From: Vanilla planifolia
Lineage: Eukaryota; Streptophyta; Magnoliopsida; Asparagales; Orchidaceae
Reading direction: 5' to 3'
Assembly: GCA_023846275.1 (NCBI GenBank)
Contig: CM043877.1
Coordinates: forward strand, 16,970,607 to 17,034,606
DNA length: 64,000 bases
Notes under the pieces: generated by a model
What the model was told of the DNA's origin: nothing
The model's input: only the letters and a program-made list of their open reading frames with translations
The model's database searches: none
Part shown: positions 1 to 11,412 of the stretch, one piece after another
How positions within the stretch are numbered: the first letter of the stretch is position 1
Layout: the number at the start of each line of letters is the position of its first letter
Translations under genes and position numbers: made by a program

Positions 1-1346
1 GAATACATTATCTAAGTTTAATACTAATCATCATATTATATGACTAATAGGCAATGAAGATCATGGCTTGAAGTGACATGTTTTAAATTGAACTTTTCAA
101 AATTAAGACTTATTAGGACATGAAGAGATATTTAATATAGTCGTAATACAGTCTAGCGATCATAACAACACTAAAATAGTATTTAACAAATGAATGTATA
201 TAATGTAATTCTAATTGTGTCACATAATAACTTAAAAGAATGGTTTGATAATTTAATCATAAATCATGTGCACATGAAAGTCTCTATCACCTTATAAGGA
301 GAAATTTAATTGACTCTAGAATCTAAAAGTTAAGCCAAACTTGAGCAAAGTTGCCAATACTCCTTAATGTCTTTGTAAGTAAATTACTTCATAAAATATT
401 TAATTAAGCTCTTTAATTAATTAATCTCTATTTAATCTTGAAAAGCATGATTTGAAACATACTCAAAAAAGGTATTAGAAACAATGATATCATGGTTTTG
501 TACTCATCAAGTGTTACACAACCAAGGGTTTAGCAAGTAAAGGCCCTATCCTCATCAGCATAGGATGTTGAAAATAATGGGTGTGGTGGCTCTGTGATGA
601 TAAAATAAACTTCATATATTGCTATCATGGGTACCTAAAGATGAGGTTATGACATAATAGAGGCTTTGTCTTTGATGATGATATAATATGAGATCTCCTA
701 GGAGTAGAGATAGTGGTGATTAAAGAAAAACTTGGGTTAAGAAGAGAAGAATAAAAAAAGATGAGAAATGTAAAAGGAGAAACAAAATGAATTCAAATAT
801 AATAAAGAAAAGAAAAGTATATTATACGAAGAGCACAACACGATATTATGCCATATGATGATTGTGTATATATATGAATTGGATGTATATATAATATCTC
901 AAAAATAGTTATAAATTATTTTGAAAAAATTAAATTTATTAGTTGTTAAAAACAAAAAAAATTAGTTATAAGATTTATTAATGATTATAAGGATGAAAAA
1001 ATTGTTAATTGAGGAAATAATGATGATTTTGACTAAGTTATACTTTTTATGAATTTTATAATTTTTTTTTAAAAATGAAGTATATTATCTATTTTTTAAA
1101 TAAATTTTATAATATGATAATATACTTCATATAGTACTATGAAAGAAGAAATAAATGATTAAGGTAAACAAAGATCATACAAATATGACTAGAAACATTG
1201 TATAAGTACGATTAAGTGTAGAAAAATGCATCATCACAAGGGTTTGGACAAGAAGATAAAGTAAGCGAGAGAATTTATAGATTATATAATACAAAAGTAA
1301 AAGATTATATAAATATAATCTAATGAAAAGAAAAATTTAACTAAGT
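1..1346. other. AT-rich intergenic sequence, no gene seen
   Basis: No open frame with recognisable protein similarity, no clear promoter and no LTR pair was found here. The stretch is AT-rich and ends at the five bases (1347-1351) that act as the left target-site duplication of the next element. Confidence 0.5.
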
Positions 1347-1351
1347 ATAAT

Positions 1352-2505
1352 TGATGTAAAGTAGATTTAGACTTTTACTAATATTTAATTTGAAATCTAT
1401 AATATTAGAGATATTCAATAGATTATTAAGAAATATAAAAAGATACTATATACTAATTAGGGTTAGGTGATTTACATGATATTTTAAAACTACTTAAAGA
1501 TTGGTATTTCAAAATTATAGTGTAGATTATTAAGTTGAATAGGTAGCACCCTTAAACATTAAACATAAAATTCTATAAATTAATTTTTATCACATCTAAT
1601 TTTATATATATAAAATAGAGAATTTAAGACAAACTATATATAGAATACTTTAATAGAAATAAATAACTCTAACTTTAGGCTACTATTTAGAAAATAAAAA
1701 TTACTAAAAGAGTATACTTTTTTATGATGACATGGGTGTTGATAGAAGCAAGAATTTGTTTGGTTATCAACCCTCTTGATGGAAAGTCTCTCACATTTAA
1801 TACTTGTCTCTCATAAAGTTTTGGTTGCCAGCTCTCCTAATAGAAGATTTCTCACCTTTGATCTTTGTCTCCTACAAAACAATTTGAATCTCTCTAACAA
1901 GAGTTAGGAATACATACTTTGCTTATAAAAGTAAAAGCACACAAATAAAAAAAATTCATAATCTTTATCTTCAATATGGTAAACATTCCTATTTATAAAG
2001 ACCTTATAAATTCTTAAGTAATTTTAAAAAAATTACAAAATTAAGTGAATTAAATAATTTCTATACTAGTTGTGCATTTCAAGTAGTGATAATGATGAGT
2101 AATGAAATAGCGAGAGGCAAAATCATGGGACGAGTGGAGCTATGAATCCAATTTTTGAGTTAGCACAGATCAAATGAAACTAAACAGGTCAAAGAGGATT
2201 GACAGGTTGGTGTGAGTCAACGTGAATTAGAGCGAATTGAGGTGGTCACCATGAGTAATAGGTCAACATAGGTTAAGATGATCAAACAATGTTCCTGGGT
2301 TAATTTGGCTCATACTGGTGTGTAGGTCAGCTTGGGCAACGACAATGGCTGTCAACGTCACAAGGCAGTGAAATCAACAAAAAAAAATCATTTAAAGCAT
2401 TTTTTTAATCAATTTTTAACTAAATTCTATACCAATAGACTTATAGAACTAGTGCGACTTTAGCGGATGCATGTTTGTGAGCTAATGTTTGATGCTCCTA
2501 CATCA
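1352..2505 (-). repeat. LTR (3' LTR of the minus-oriented gypsy element)
   Basis: It aligns along its length with 5258-6417. It runs from TGATGTA (1352) to TACATCA (2499-2505). Shared blocks include the stretch after 1365, the region near 1500-1600 and the terminal GAGCTAATG block near 2480. The copies have many substitutions and small indels, so the insertion is old. Confidence 0.85.
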
Positions 2506-2769
2506 TCCTCCCCATGTGATAGAGAGCTTGACTCAATGGTATCAAGGTGATAGGTATAATAATGCTCTAATAAGTGTGGTGTAATATGATGTAGGTCATC
2601 ATAGGTAAGCTAGAAGTTTTTTATTGGAGGCTTGCCCTTCTAGCAAACTAAAAAATTTTAAGTTCATAATTTTTGGTTAAATTATCTCATGGTCTAAAAT
2701 TTCCTCCACATTATCCTTGCTGACTCTCGAGACTAACATAATGGTAAGAATGGGTTCACTCAACATGGG

Positions 2770-3640
2770 ATGATTATACTCAAATGCTCACTAACTATTA
2801 GATGTGGTGCCCTATATAGGGTTAAATCTTTAACGTTAAAGGTTGTAGTAATCCTATACTCTTTTAGCAAATCTAATATATATGCATTAGTTCTTAATTT
2901 TTAATACTCTTAAAAAGTCTTGCTTCATACACTTGTAATTTTTGTAAGCTTCAAGAGAAAATTATATTTGACTTAATTATAATTATAATATAATCTCCTT
3001 TATAAAATATTTTAACCTTTCTTTGAGCATCTACTAATTTTTTGTATCTTTTTTTACTTAGATTAATTTTTTAGATATTTTTTATGATAAGTAAAGGAAA
3101 AAATAGAGACAAAAATCTAAAAATTTAATAAAAAAGAAATCAGATTAATGGGAGACCTTAGCTTATTATAATGACAAATTTTGAAGGGACTTAAACTAAA
3201 ACTATGATTCATAAAATTATTGTATGTAAATTTATCTTGTGATAATAGTTGATCCTAATGCTTATGTTGGTCCCCTATCATGCTATAAGGAAAATTTCTT
3301 AGACTATGATTTACTACTTCTACTTGTCAATCCATTAATGAGTAGTAAGCTAAAGAAAATTTTAGATAAGTCCCTAATAAATATCATAAAACCTTTAAAA
3401 AAACTAATAAATTTTACTTCTTTATTAGATATTATGGTTATCATACATGGTCGTTCCTTAATGTTTATGTTGGTGCTAAAGATGTTGGAGCATCTTCAGT
3501 TATCTTATAGTTGTAAGGTTATAAGGGTGCACCTGACCATTCCAACTATTAAATTTTTCATATTTTTTAATTTTTGCTTAACTTCCTCATCAAGCATTAT
3601 ATTTTTTTTTCATATTTTAACTCTTTTTGTTCATTAATAG
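2770..3640 (-). pseudogene. Gypsy integrase remnant
   Basis: Minus-strand translation shows the gypsy integrase core in pieces. IISNKEVKFISFF corresponds to the family block around the second catalytic Asp (usually VSDRDVKF), with the Asp read here as Asn. WDQLLSQDKFTYNNF-type text follows (usually WDLVLPQAEFAYN), and SLSPFKI corresponds to the SPFEIVYG block. Farther on, FNVKDLTLYR matches the end-of-pol block. Stops and frameshifts interrupt it. The 132-codon + strand frame at 3239-3637 is only the antisense of this remnant. Confidence 0.65.
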
Positions 3641-3879
3641 TTTTTAGGTTCATAATCATGGATCTTTTTAGACAGTTAACAACTACATATCAATTTTTGT
3701 GATACTTAAAATAGGTGATTTCATATTCAATGGGTTAGCTTGAAGAAGGGTGTGAAGAAGTGGATGGTAATATAGATTTGCTAGGTTTTGAAACTATAGT
3801 AGATGGTGTAGACAAAGCGCCAATATGAAAGGGATGATAAATAGTTGATCAAGCCCTTAGAGGGTTTGGCTTGTCATTT

Positions 3880-4380
3880 CTCTTAAAATAAGAAGTTTTA
3901 CTTTTTTCATATTTCTAGTTATGTAATAGACTTTTTCTAAGATGGTAATATTTTTTAAATTAAGCTTAGCCTATATGTATTCCTTTAAACCTATCCCAAA
4001 ATAAGGGCATACTACTTGCTTAGGTTTATTTGTATCGTATCTATGTTTATAATCTTCAAACTTATTAATATACTCCTTAACAGATCAACCACCTTAGAAA
4101 AATATTTGTCATTTATCTAACATTTTGATACTATAGGTTATTAGAATAAATTTATTATACAACATAACCATAATATTTCTCTAAATTTAAGATATCTCTT
4201 CATCATTATTAACATATTATCATTCCAAGATATTAAAAAATCTATGAATAGTATTGATGAGTTTAGTTTTAATAAATTAATACTTTCTTCACTTAATTGG
4301 TGTTAATCAAAGTAATCATCTATATTAGTCTATTAATCTATGTAATTCTTAAGATCAAAACTACCATTAAAAGTTAGGAC
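3880..4380 (-). pseudogene. Gypsy gag remnant
   Basis: Minus-strand translation gives DDYFD.HQLSEES near 4320, which matches the family block DDYFDWHQLSEE. Around 4080-3890 it gives VKEYINKFEDYKHRYD...FGIGLKEYI, matching SVEEYTEEFY...YIGGL of the Retrotrans_gag domain. No intact zinc knuckle was seen downstream. Stops interrupt both segments. Confidence 0.65.
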
Positions 4381-5141
4381 ATCCAGTTTTACATTAGGGA
4401 TATGCTCTCTCTCTCTCTCTCGACATTTTTTAGGTCTTTTCTTCTCACTAGATATATCTAGATTAACGTTTTGGTTTGACTCATCTGAATGTTCATTTTT
4501 TTTCAATGATCATGATTTCTCTTGTAGATATCTTGGTCAGATTTATCATAAGGATCATCATGCCTTTTATAGTTTTTATGTCTATTAAGATTTTTTTTCT
4601 AAATTTTTAGATATTGTACTTCTCAAATTATCACTTTCTCTTCTAGGAATTAGTTTATGTTATTAGTTTAGGATATTTTATTTAACCATATAGGTAACCT
4701 GGGTTATTGATTGAGATATTTTTAGCATGAGATCTTAGTTAAAATTTTGTCTTTAGTTTTGATTTAATTCTTAACTTTGATTTGTTATTTAAAAAGATTT
4801 ATCAAATATTATGATTATTTAAAGTTTGACACATACGAGATATCAAGAAAGAAAAATAATATGAGATATCTTCTTTTTTATAAATTAAATTGTGAAAACA
4901 AAGTAATCATAGCTATAGTCCACTAAAATTAAGATGAGGTATACTTTTAAGAAAATAACTAGTGATCAAGATTATACTTATGCTAGAACACCTCTTAGAT
5001 AAAATAAAATAATTCTTAAAATGGATAGTAAAGAGTCATATCACTATTATTGTACCATCTCCTAAGATAAAATTTATTCAAAATTGACTAAGAGTTCTTT
5101 AGTGGATACATTAAGTAAAAAAATTCTTTTTTAGTAAAAAA

Positions 5142-5257
5142 TAATGTTCTCTAATACGAAAGTTGATGTAAAGTAAAAAATTATATTCTTTAATACCAAA
5201 ATTTAAAAAATTAAATAAAAAAATTTAATAAAAAATTTTATGTTCTGTTATCAAAGT
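5142..5257 (-). repeat. Primer-binding site with at least three tandem degenerate copies
   Basis: Immediately inside the right LTR, minus-strand copies of a TTTGGTATCAGAGAAC-like motif occur at 5242-5255, 5185-5200 and 5146-5160. Each resembles the plant initiator-Met tRNA primer site TGGTATCAGAG. The outermost copy is followed on the + strand by TTGATGTAAAG, the same bases as the LTR terminus. The repeated unit therefore probably includes the LTR end plus the PBS. Confidence 0.6.
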
Positions 5258-6417
5258 TTATGTATGATAGATTTAGACTTCTATCAGGTTTAATTTGGAG
5301 CCTATAATAATAGAGATGTTTAATAGATTATTGAAAAATATAAAAAGATATTATATATTAATTAGGATTGGATGATATATGTAATATTTTAGAATTATTT
5401 AAAGATTAACTTTCTAAAATTATAGAGTAGATTATTAAGTTAAGTAGATATCAACACCTTAAATATTAAGCATAAAATCCTACAAAATAATTTTTATCAC
5501 ATGTAATTTTACTCAAATAGAATAGAAAATTTAAGATAAACTCTATATGAAATATTTTAATAGAAAAAATATTCTAACTTTAGATTACTACATTAAAAAT
5601 AAAAGTTACAGAAAGAGTGTCCTTTCATTTTATGATAATATGGGTATTGGTAGAAGTGAAAAATTATTTGGTTATTAACTCTCTTGATGGAAAGCCCCTC
5701 ATCTTCGATTCTTATATCTCACAAAGGTTTGGTTATGAGCTCTCTCAGTGAAAGATCTCTCACCTTGATTCTTGTCTCTCATAAGGGAAGTTAGAATCTT
5801 TTTGCCTAGAGTTTAGCATATATACCTTACTCTCAAAGATAGAAGCACACAAATAAAAGATTTTTCATTCTACAATTTTTATTTTCAACATAGTGAACAT
5901 CCTTATTTATAGAGATGTCAAAGATTTCTCAATAATTTTAAAAAACTTAAAAAGCTACAAAATTAGTTAAATTAAGCATTTCCTAAATTGGCCATTCACA
6001 TGGTGGTAACGATGAGTGACAAAATGACGAGTAGTGAAATGGTTGGGCGAGTAAAGCTATATGTTTGATTTTTGGTAGGCATAGGTCATTCGAAAATACA
6101 CTGGTTAGTAAGGACTAGCGAGTTGATGTGTCTGAGCGAATCGAGCTGGTTGTCACAAGTAATAGGTCGATACCAGTCGAGCAGATCAAAAAGTGTTCCC
6201 GAGTTAATTCTGGTGACACTGGTGCACAAGTCAGGTAGGATGGTGGCAACAGCTACTAACGATGGAAAACGGCAAAAGGAGGAGAATTCAATAAAAAAAT
6301 TAATTTTATGCATTTTTGGAAGCAAACTTCAACCAAATTTTGCACAGATGAACTTATAGAACTGGTCGATGGTAGCAGATGTATGTTTGTGAGCTAATGC
6401 TAAATGCTCCTATATCA
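5258..6417 (-). repeat. LTR (5' LTR of the minus-oriented gypsy element)
   Basis: Partner of 1352-2505. Its inner end is TTATGTA (5258), a one-base change from TGATGTA; its outer end is TATATCA (6411-6417). The PBS repeats lie directly inside it, which makes this the transcription-start LTR of the element. Confidence 0.85.
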
Positions 6418-6552
6418 ACAATAGTATAAGAAATGATCGAATAAATTCAAAACATACCATATAGTATGATTTAGACAATCATCTAAGTATGATGAATTTA
6501 ATAGAGAAAACATTTGGATCTAACATTTACGATAAGGGATAATGTTTGGTAT

Positions 6553-9143
6553 GATGTTGTGATACCCTCACTTTTCATCATCGACCTTGTCTGGTCTTAG
6601 GTGTTGCTTAACATTATTTTTATTTTATTTTTTTCTTCATGCAACATCAAATAGTGAAAACCTTTATGATAATTCTTTTTTAAACCCATGTTGTGAAATC
6701 CATATAAATCATTTTGAGGAAAACATTTAAAATTGTTGTAAAAGTAATATAGAGCAACTCATGGAAACATAAGGTCTTCACATTTCTTTTTAAAATCACA
6801 TGTATATATAATATTAATGATTTTATATATATTTTTCTCATAAAAAATATGCAAGTAATACTTCTATTAGCAAATGATAATCTTATATGATATATTATCA
6901 TAAGCTATATCTCAGTTTTCTTATGCAAGCCTATATAATATCGCCTTTGACCTAAAATATGATGTCAAAATAGGCATAAGATAAATAACATTAGCTTGAT
7001 AACAAAAGTACATAACATAATATAAAGTAAATAATTATTAGGTAATCATATATATGATTTATATCAACAAAAATACAAATAAGTAAAATACATGAAAACT
7101 TATTTTTTTTCTTTGAATTTGTTTTAATCCTAATTTAAACTTTAAGAAATCATATTAATTTATTATTAATCTCATTTCATTCTTTTGTTCATCCAAAAAA
7201 AAGTTATTTCAAATTGTTCAAAGACATCTCCTTAGGTAACACTCTGAGAGAAATGTTATTCTAGGTGGTAGTCATACTTTCAAAGAAATGTTATTTTGAA
7301 TAAAAAAATTATTTTTAGAGAAATGTTATTTAGATAGTTGGTTTCTTTGAAAAATAATCATTAATTTTTTTCATATTATATCAATTTATTAAATCTTTTA
7401 TGATTCAATTATATCGATATTTTATTAATCGTCTCTTTTTATTTTAATACATATGATATATATTTGACATTCAACCAATTAAAATAAGTGACAATTTAAG
7501 CATAACATATTATTACAAAAATAATAACAAATATCTCTCATATATTCTTTTTCACATATCATTAAAAGAACATAATAGCATAATATTCAAATAAATCATT
7601 TATCAAATCATAACATGTTATTCTAAATCATATATAATAAATATCCTTCAATTGATATTTTTTGTATTATTTGGGATTTCTAACCTACTAATGTACATCA
7701 TGTCAAATTAAATACATTAAGTATAAGCCTTGTCTATCTTCCAATTATGTGTAATGGTCTCACCTATCTTTCAAATCCATACAATGGTATCACTAAACTT
7801 AAATATTTGCTTTAAGTCTCAATTATTATAGTACTTGAGAGCTTTTCTCTTAGTTTGTCTATATCTTTTGTATAACTCTTTTCTAAATCTCTTTAAAATA
7901 GTTTCATTTGCTCTCCTCTTCCTCTATTGACTATAGCTAAGTATTAAACCTCTCAAATTTCTCAAAGGAAAACACTATAACTCAAGAATAGCCCTTTTTT
8001 ATATTTGTTTCAATGGTTTTCCATATTCTCGATCTTCCAAATACCTCTAATAGTTATATCCCCCTCTAACAGTTATATCCTTCGAGTGAATTCCCTTTGA
8101 CCTTATATCCTCTCTTTGCCAAAGGTTTATCATTGATTAGACTCTTCATTATGTTAATATTCTTAATCGTTTATCATTTTGGGTTTTAAGATCTCTTCAG
8201 TTTTTATTAATCATAGATATATGATCACTTGCTTCATACTACAAGTTTCTTATCCTTACATAATCTTATCTTAAGTTCTTATTATGTATTATTATGATCT
8301 TACTATTATACTGATATAATGCTCTCACTCCTCTTTTATTGTACAAATAATTTTATTTATGATGCTAGCCTTCACATTATTATATTACATGTTTTTACTC
8401 ATAGTACTGAATGACACTTTTCAACTAATTATTTTCAAGCACACTCCCTATGTCATACTATACACTATTGCTTATAAAGTTTATACGATCAATTCCCTAT
8501 ACCTCTTTAGTACGTAGTAATTAATGATTTTCTTGTATGTTATAATCTTTTGTCCATCCATTACTTAATATTTTGAATCCTTCTCAACTAAGCATATTAG
8601 TACACTGTTACTTTTTTATCATATGATAATATACTATCTGTATCAATCATTTATTCTTATGAATTAATAATTTAATACAATAGCCTAGTCATCTTGTATA
8701 ATCATTTGCTTATTTTTTATGCATCTTCATACTTCCATCAAGTTTATTCTCTCTCTTACTTTATTTTTATCATATGATACTTTATGATCATACTATAAAA
8801 TCAACTCCTTCCTTGTTAAGTGGCTTCAACCCATTGCAAAGATACAATAACTATACTTCATTATAATGATACATTGTTGTAATCATACTTTTTATGACAT
8901 AATTCATCTTATGAATGTGTTCACTTGATTGTATTATATAATCATATAATATAATACTATATGATATCTTAAAATCTTGAATTTTCTTAAAAAAATTTAG
9001 AAAATTTAATAAAAAATCTTATAATATATTTAGATTAAAATTATTATTTTACAACTCTTTCTTTTTCAATATCATTAATCATTTCTCTATATCATATATA
9101 TTCTTAAAATAAATTACCTTAACTTTTGAGATGTTGCAGATGT
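6553..9143. mobile_element. Solo LTR (2581 bp) with perfect 5-bp target duplication
   Basis: The LTR body is 6558-9138. It begins TGTGATACCCTC and ends GAGATGTTGCA, the imperfect inverted termini usual for gypsy LTRs. It is bracketed by GATGT at 6553-6557 and GATGT at 9139-9143. No internal retrotransposon domains and no second LTR adjoin it, so it is best read as the product of LTR-LTR recombination. A diverged relative is split across 50831-57604. Orientation is not certain because no PBS or TATA box settles it. Confidence 0.75.
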
Positions 9144-9686
9144 CATGAGAATAAATGAACTAAATTAATAAATATGGATCGTACATGTACGATTAATGTT
9201 ACCATATAAGAATGATCAAGTTGGACATTATTGGTTTTGACATAATAAGAATACAAAATAAAAGATATTATACAATTATCATTAAGAAATCATATAGTAA
9301 GAAATGAATGGACCATATAATACTATGCTATGTAATAAAAAGATTTTTAAAATTAAAACAAAAAATAATGGAGTAAATCATTGCTAAGGGACCCCAATCA
9401 ATGGAAAAAATGTCAGAATTAAGAATACAAAAATGAGAGGTGACACTCAATTGAAAAAACATTACCATTGAAAGAAGTTGAATGGTTGAGATTATGAGTA
9501 GAGTTGTATATAAAAGAGGGTGAGATTGAACATTAAAAAACTTTTTTGGAAAAAAAAAGAAGTTAGCTTTGACCAAGATTTTAAGAGTGGACAAAAGTAA
9601 GAAAAGATTACTTTCAAGGGGCTGGAAGGAACCCTAAAAGAGTAGAGTTTGAGGCAATGAAAAAATTAAGAAGATCTAGTCATGAG
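9144..9686. other. Intergenic sequence between LTR blocks
   Basis: AT-rich, no recognisable protein. It includes a 16-bp perfect palindrome at 9178-9193 and a TATATAAAAGAG string near 9510 that resembles a TATA box. No coding frame follows that string. Confidence 0.4.
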
Positions 9687-11412
9687 TATTATAACACCCA
9701 AGAGGTGAAGGTGAATTTGTGCTAAATTTTGATCCATTGCATGACCATTACTTATGAAATAAAAGATAAACAAGCTTTTATTTATGTGAATGATTTGATC
9801 TATTATGTATTACAAATTACAAGCCTTAAGATGTGAAATACCAATTTTGAGGATGCTTGTTAAGAAATCTTGAGCATAGGTGTAAATGTTTGTTGATGAT
9901 ATTTGATAATAGTGTAGAGTCATAAGAGATGATTTTAAAAGAATAACTTATAGAAGTTTATTTGCTTTTATTTGCAATGATATGATAACATGTTTGATGT
10001 CTCACATTTCTAAAACTTGATATAGTTGTGTTGATTTATTTATAAGTTTTATCTATTTTTATACTAATGTAATAATATTCATAATAAAAAAAAGAAAAGT
10101 AAATACTAAGTGTGATAAATCTGTGAAATAAATGAAAAGATAAGATTATGAAAAGAGAAAAAGAGACACAAAAATAAGAGAAAAAAGCTTGGTAAATGAA
10201 GGACAAAGCTTAAAAATTGAAAGAATGAATAGTTGTATTAGCATTCTAAGATGAGAGTTTTAAAGATAAACCAAATGAGCTATTCATCTGAGTTATTTAT
10301 ATTAGAATGATGTGATCATAAATAAGTTTAATCATTTATGATTTGGCCTTATCTTAAACCAATCTTTAAAGAAATGAAAAATTAAAGAAAATTTAAAAAG
10401 ATAATGAGTTAAAAGCTTTTACATGAAAATTTGTTTTGCTTTATCATCATTCACATGCTCATTTTATATTATATTACATGAAATTGACCTATGCATGCAA
10501 CAACCCAAAGTTATTTTTTCTATATATGTTTTGCCATTGATCTAATGATAATTGAATTAGCTTATTTTTAACCTAACACTTTCAGATTAAAATAAGATAC
10601 ATTATGTAACTATTGGGTAATGAGTTGACATATGATAACATAACATTTGATAAAAAGGACATATAATATAATTTTAATAATGATTGTTGTCTTAGAATTT
10701 AGTTTGTTTAAAGTTGTGTAAACAATTATGTTTTGGATGTTTTGGTTGTTTTAAGATTTTTATTTTTCTTTCACAAATCTTTTAAAAAGGTCTTGAAAAA
10801 AAGAGTTTTATTTATTTATAAATAAAGTTATTTTATTATATGTTTTATTAAAAGAAAATTAAATTTTTTCATAATGTATGAGCATAAATGCATTAAGGCC
10901 GTGTTTTCATTTATAGATTATTATGTATTATTTTATTTACTACCTAATTATATTTATTAATTATATTATTATACTTTGATAATATTTTATTATTCGTAAA
11001 TATAATATGCTTATTCTCTACTTACATTATGGGCCTGGGTGCAGGCATTCATTGAATTGGGGTTTATTAAGTAATAGCTTAAGAATTTGAATATGAGATA
11101 ACACCATTTTTTTATGAGTCTAAGATAAAGAGATTTTTTGTATGTGAGGATAGTATATATTTCTATTGTTATATGTTGTATTAGTTTTTGATTTGCTATA
11201 TTCCATAATATGTGATAACTAGATATTATATTATTCCTTTTTTAATTGTATTAAACTGAATGTTTAAATTTGAGATATTTTCTGTATTATCTTTGCTCAT
11301 TTTTAATTAGCTTTCTTAGTATTTTTCTGTTAACTTTGGTTTTTACTTATAAATTTTTATTTAAATATATTTTTATCAGCTTTTGTTAAATTTGAGTAGG
11401 GGTGTGACATCA
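9687..11412. mobile_element. Candidate second solo LTR, strongly decayed
   Basis: The left end TATTATAACACC and the right end GGTGTGACATCA are imperfect inverted repeats of each other. The differences are mostly transitions, as expected after cytosine deamination. The 4-mer TGAG borders both ends (9683-9686 and 11413-11416). No internal domains and no partner LTR were identified, so this rests on the termini alone. Confidence 0.35.

Larger units (their letters stand above)
1352..6417 (-). mobile_element. Degenerate Ty3/gypsy LTR retrotransposon, RT-less, minus orientation
   Basis: Two LTRs of about 1.15 kb (1352-2505 and 5258-6417) flank a 2.75-kb internal region. The LTR ends carry a 7-bp inverted repeat, TGATGTA...TACATCA, with one substitution at one end of each pair in the right copy. 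The flanking 5-mers ATAAT (1347-1351) and ACAAT (6418-6422) look like a TSD with one change. A tRNA-iMet-type primer site abuts the right LTR on the minus strand, so the element reads right to left. Minus-strand translation gives gag-like text near 4370-3880 (IDDYFD.HQLSEES, VKEYINKFEDYKHRYD) and integrase-like text near 3640-3160 (IISNKEVKF, QLLSQDKFTYNN), then FNVKDLTLYR near 2.8 kb. Protease, RT and RNase H were not found, so a central deletion is inferred. All frames carry stops; the element is dead. Confidence 0.85.

Noticed and set aside
2537..2548. A TGGTATCAAGGT string just right of the left LTR, first read as a + strand PBS
   Set aside because: It lies 31 bases from the LTR end, whereas a better site adjoins the right LTR on the minus strand, and gag/integrase read on the minus strand.
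3239..3637. A 132-codon + strand open frame
   Set aside because: It lies inside the gypsy element and is antisense to its integrase remnant; the protein looks like nothing known.
9178..9193. A 16-bp perfect palindrome
   Set aside because: Isolated; one such palindrome in AT-rich DNA of this length is not striking and no related site was seen.
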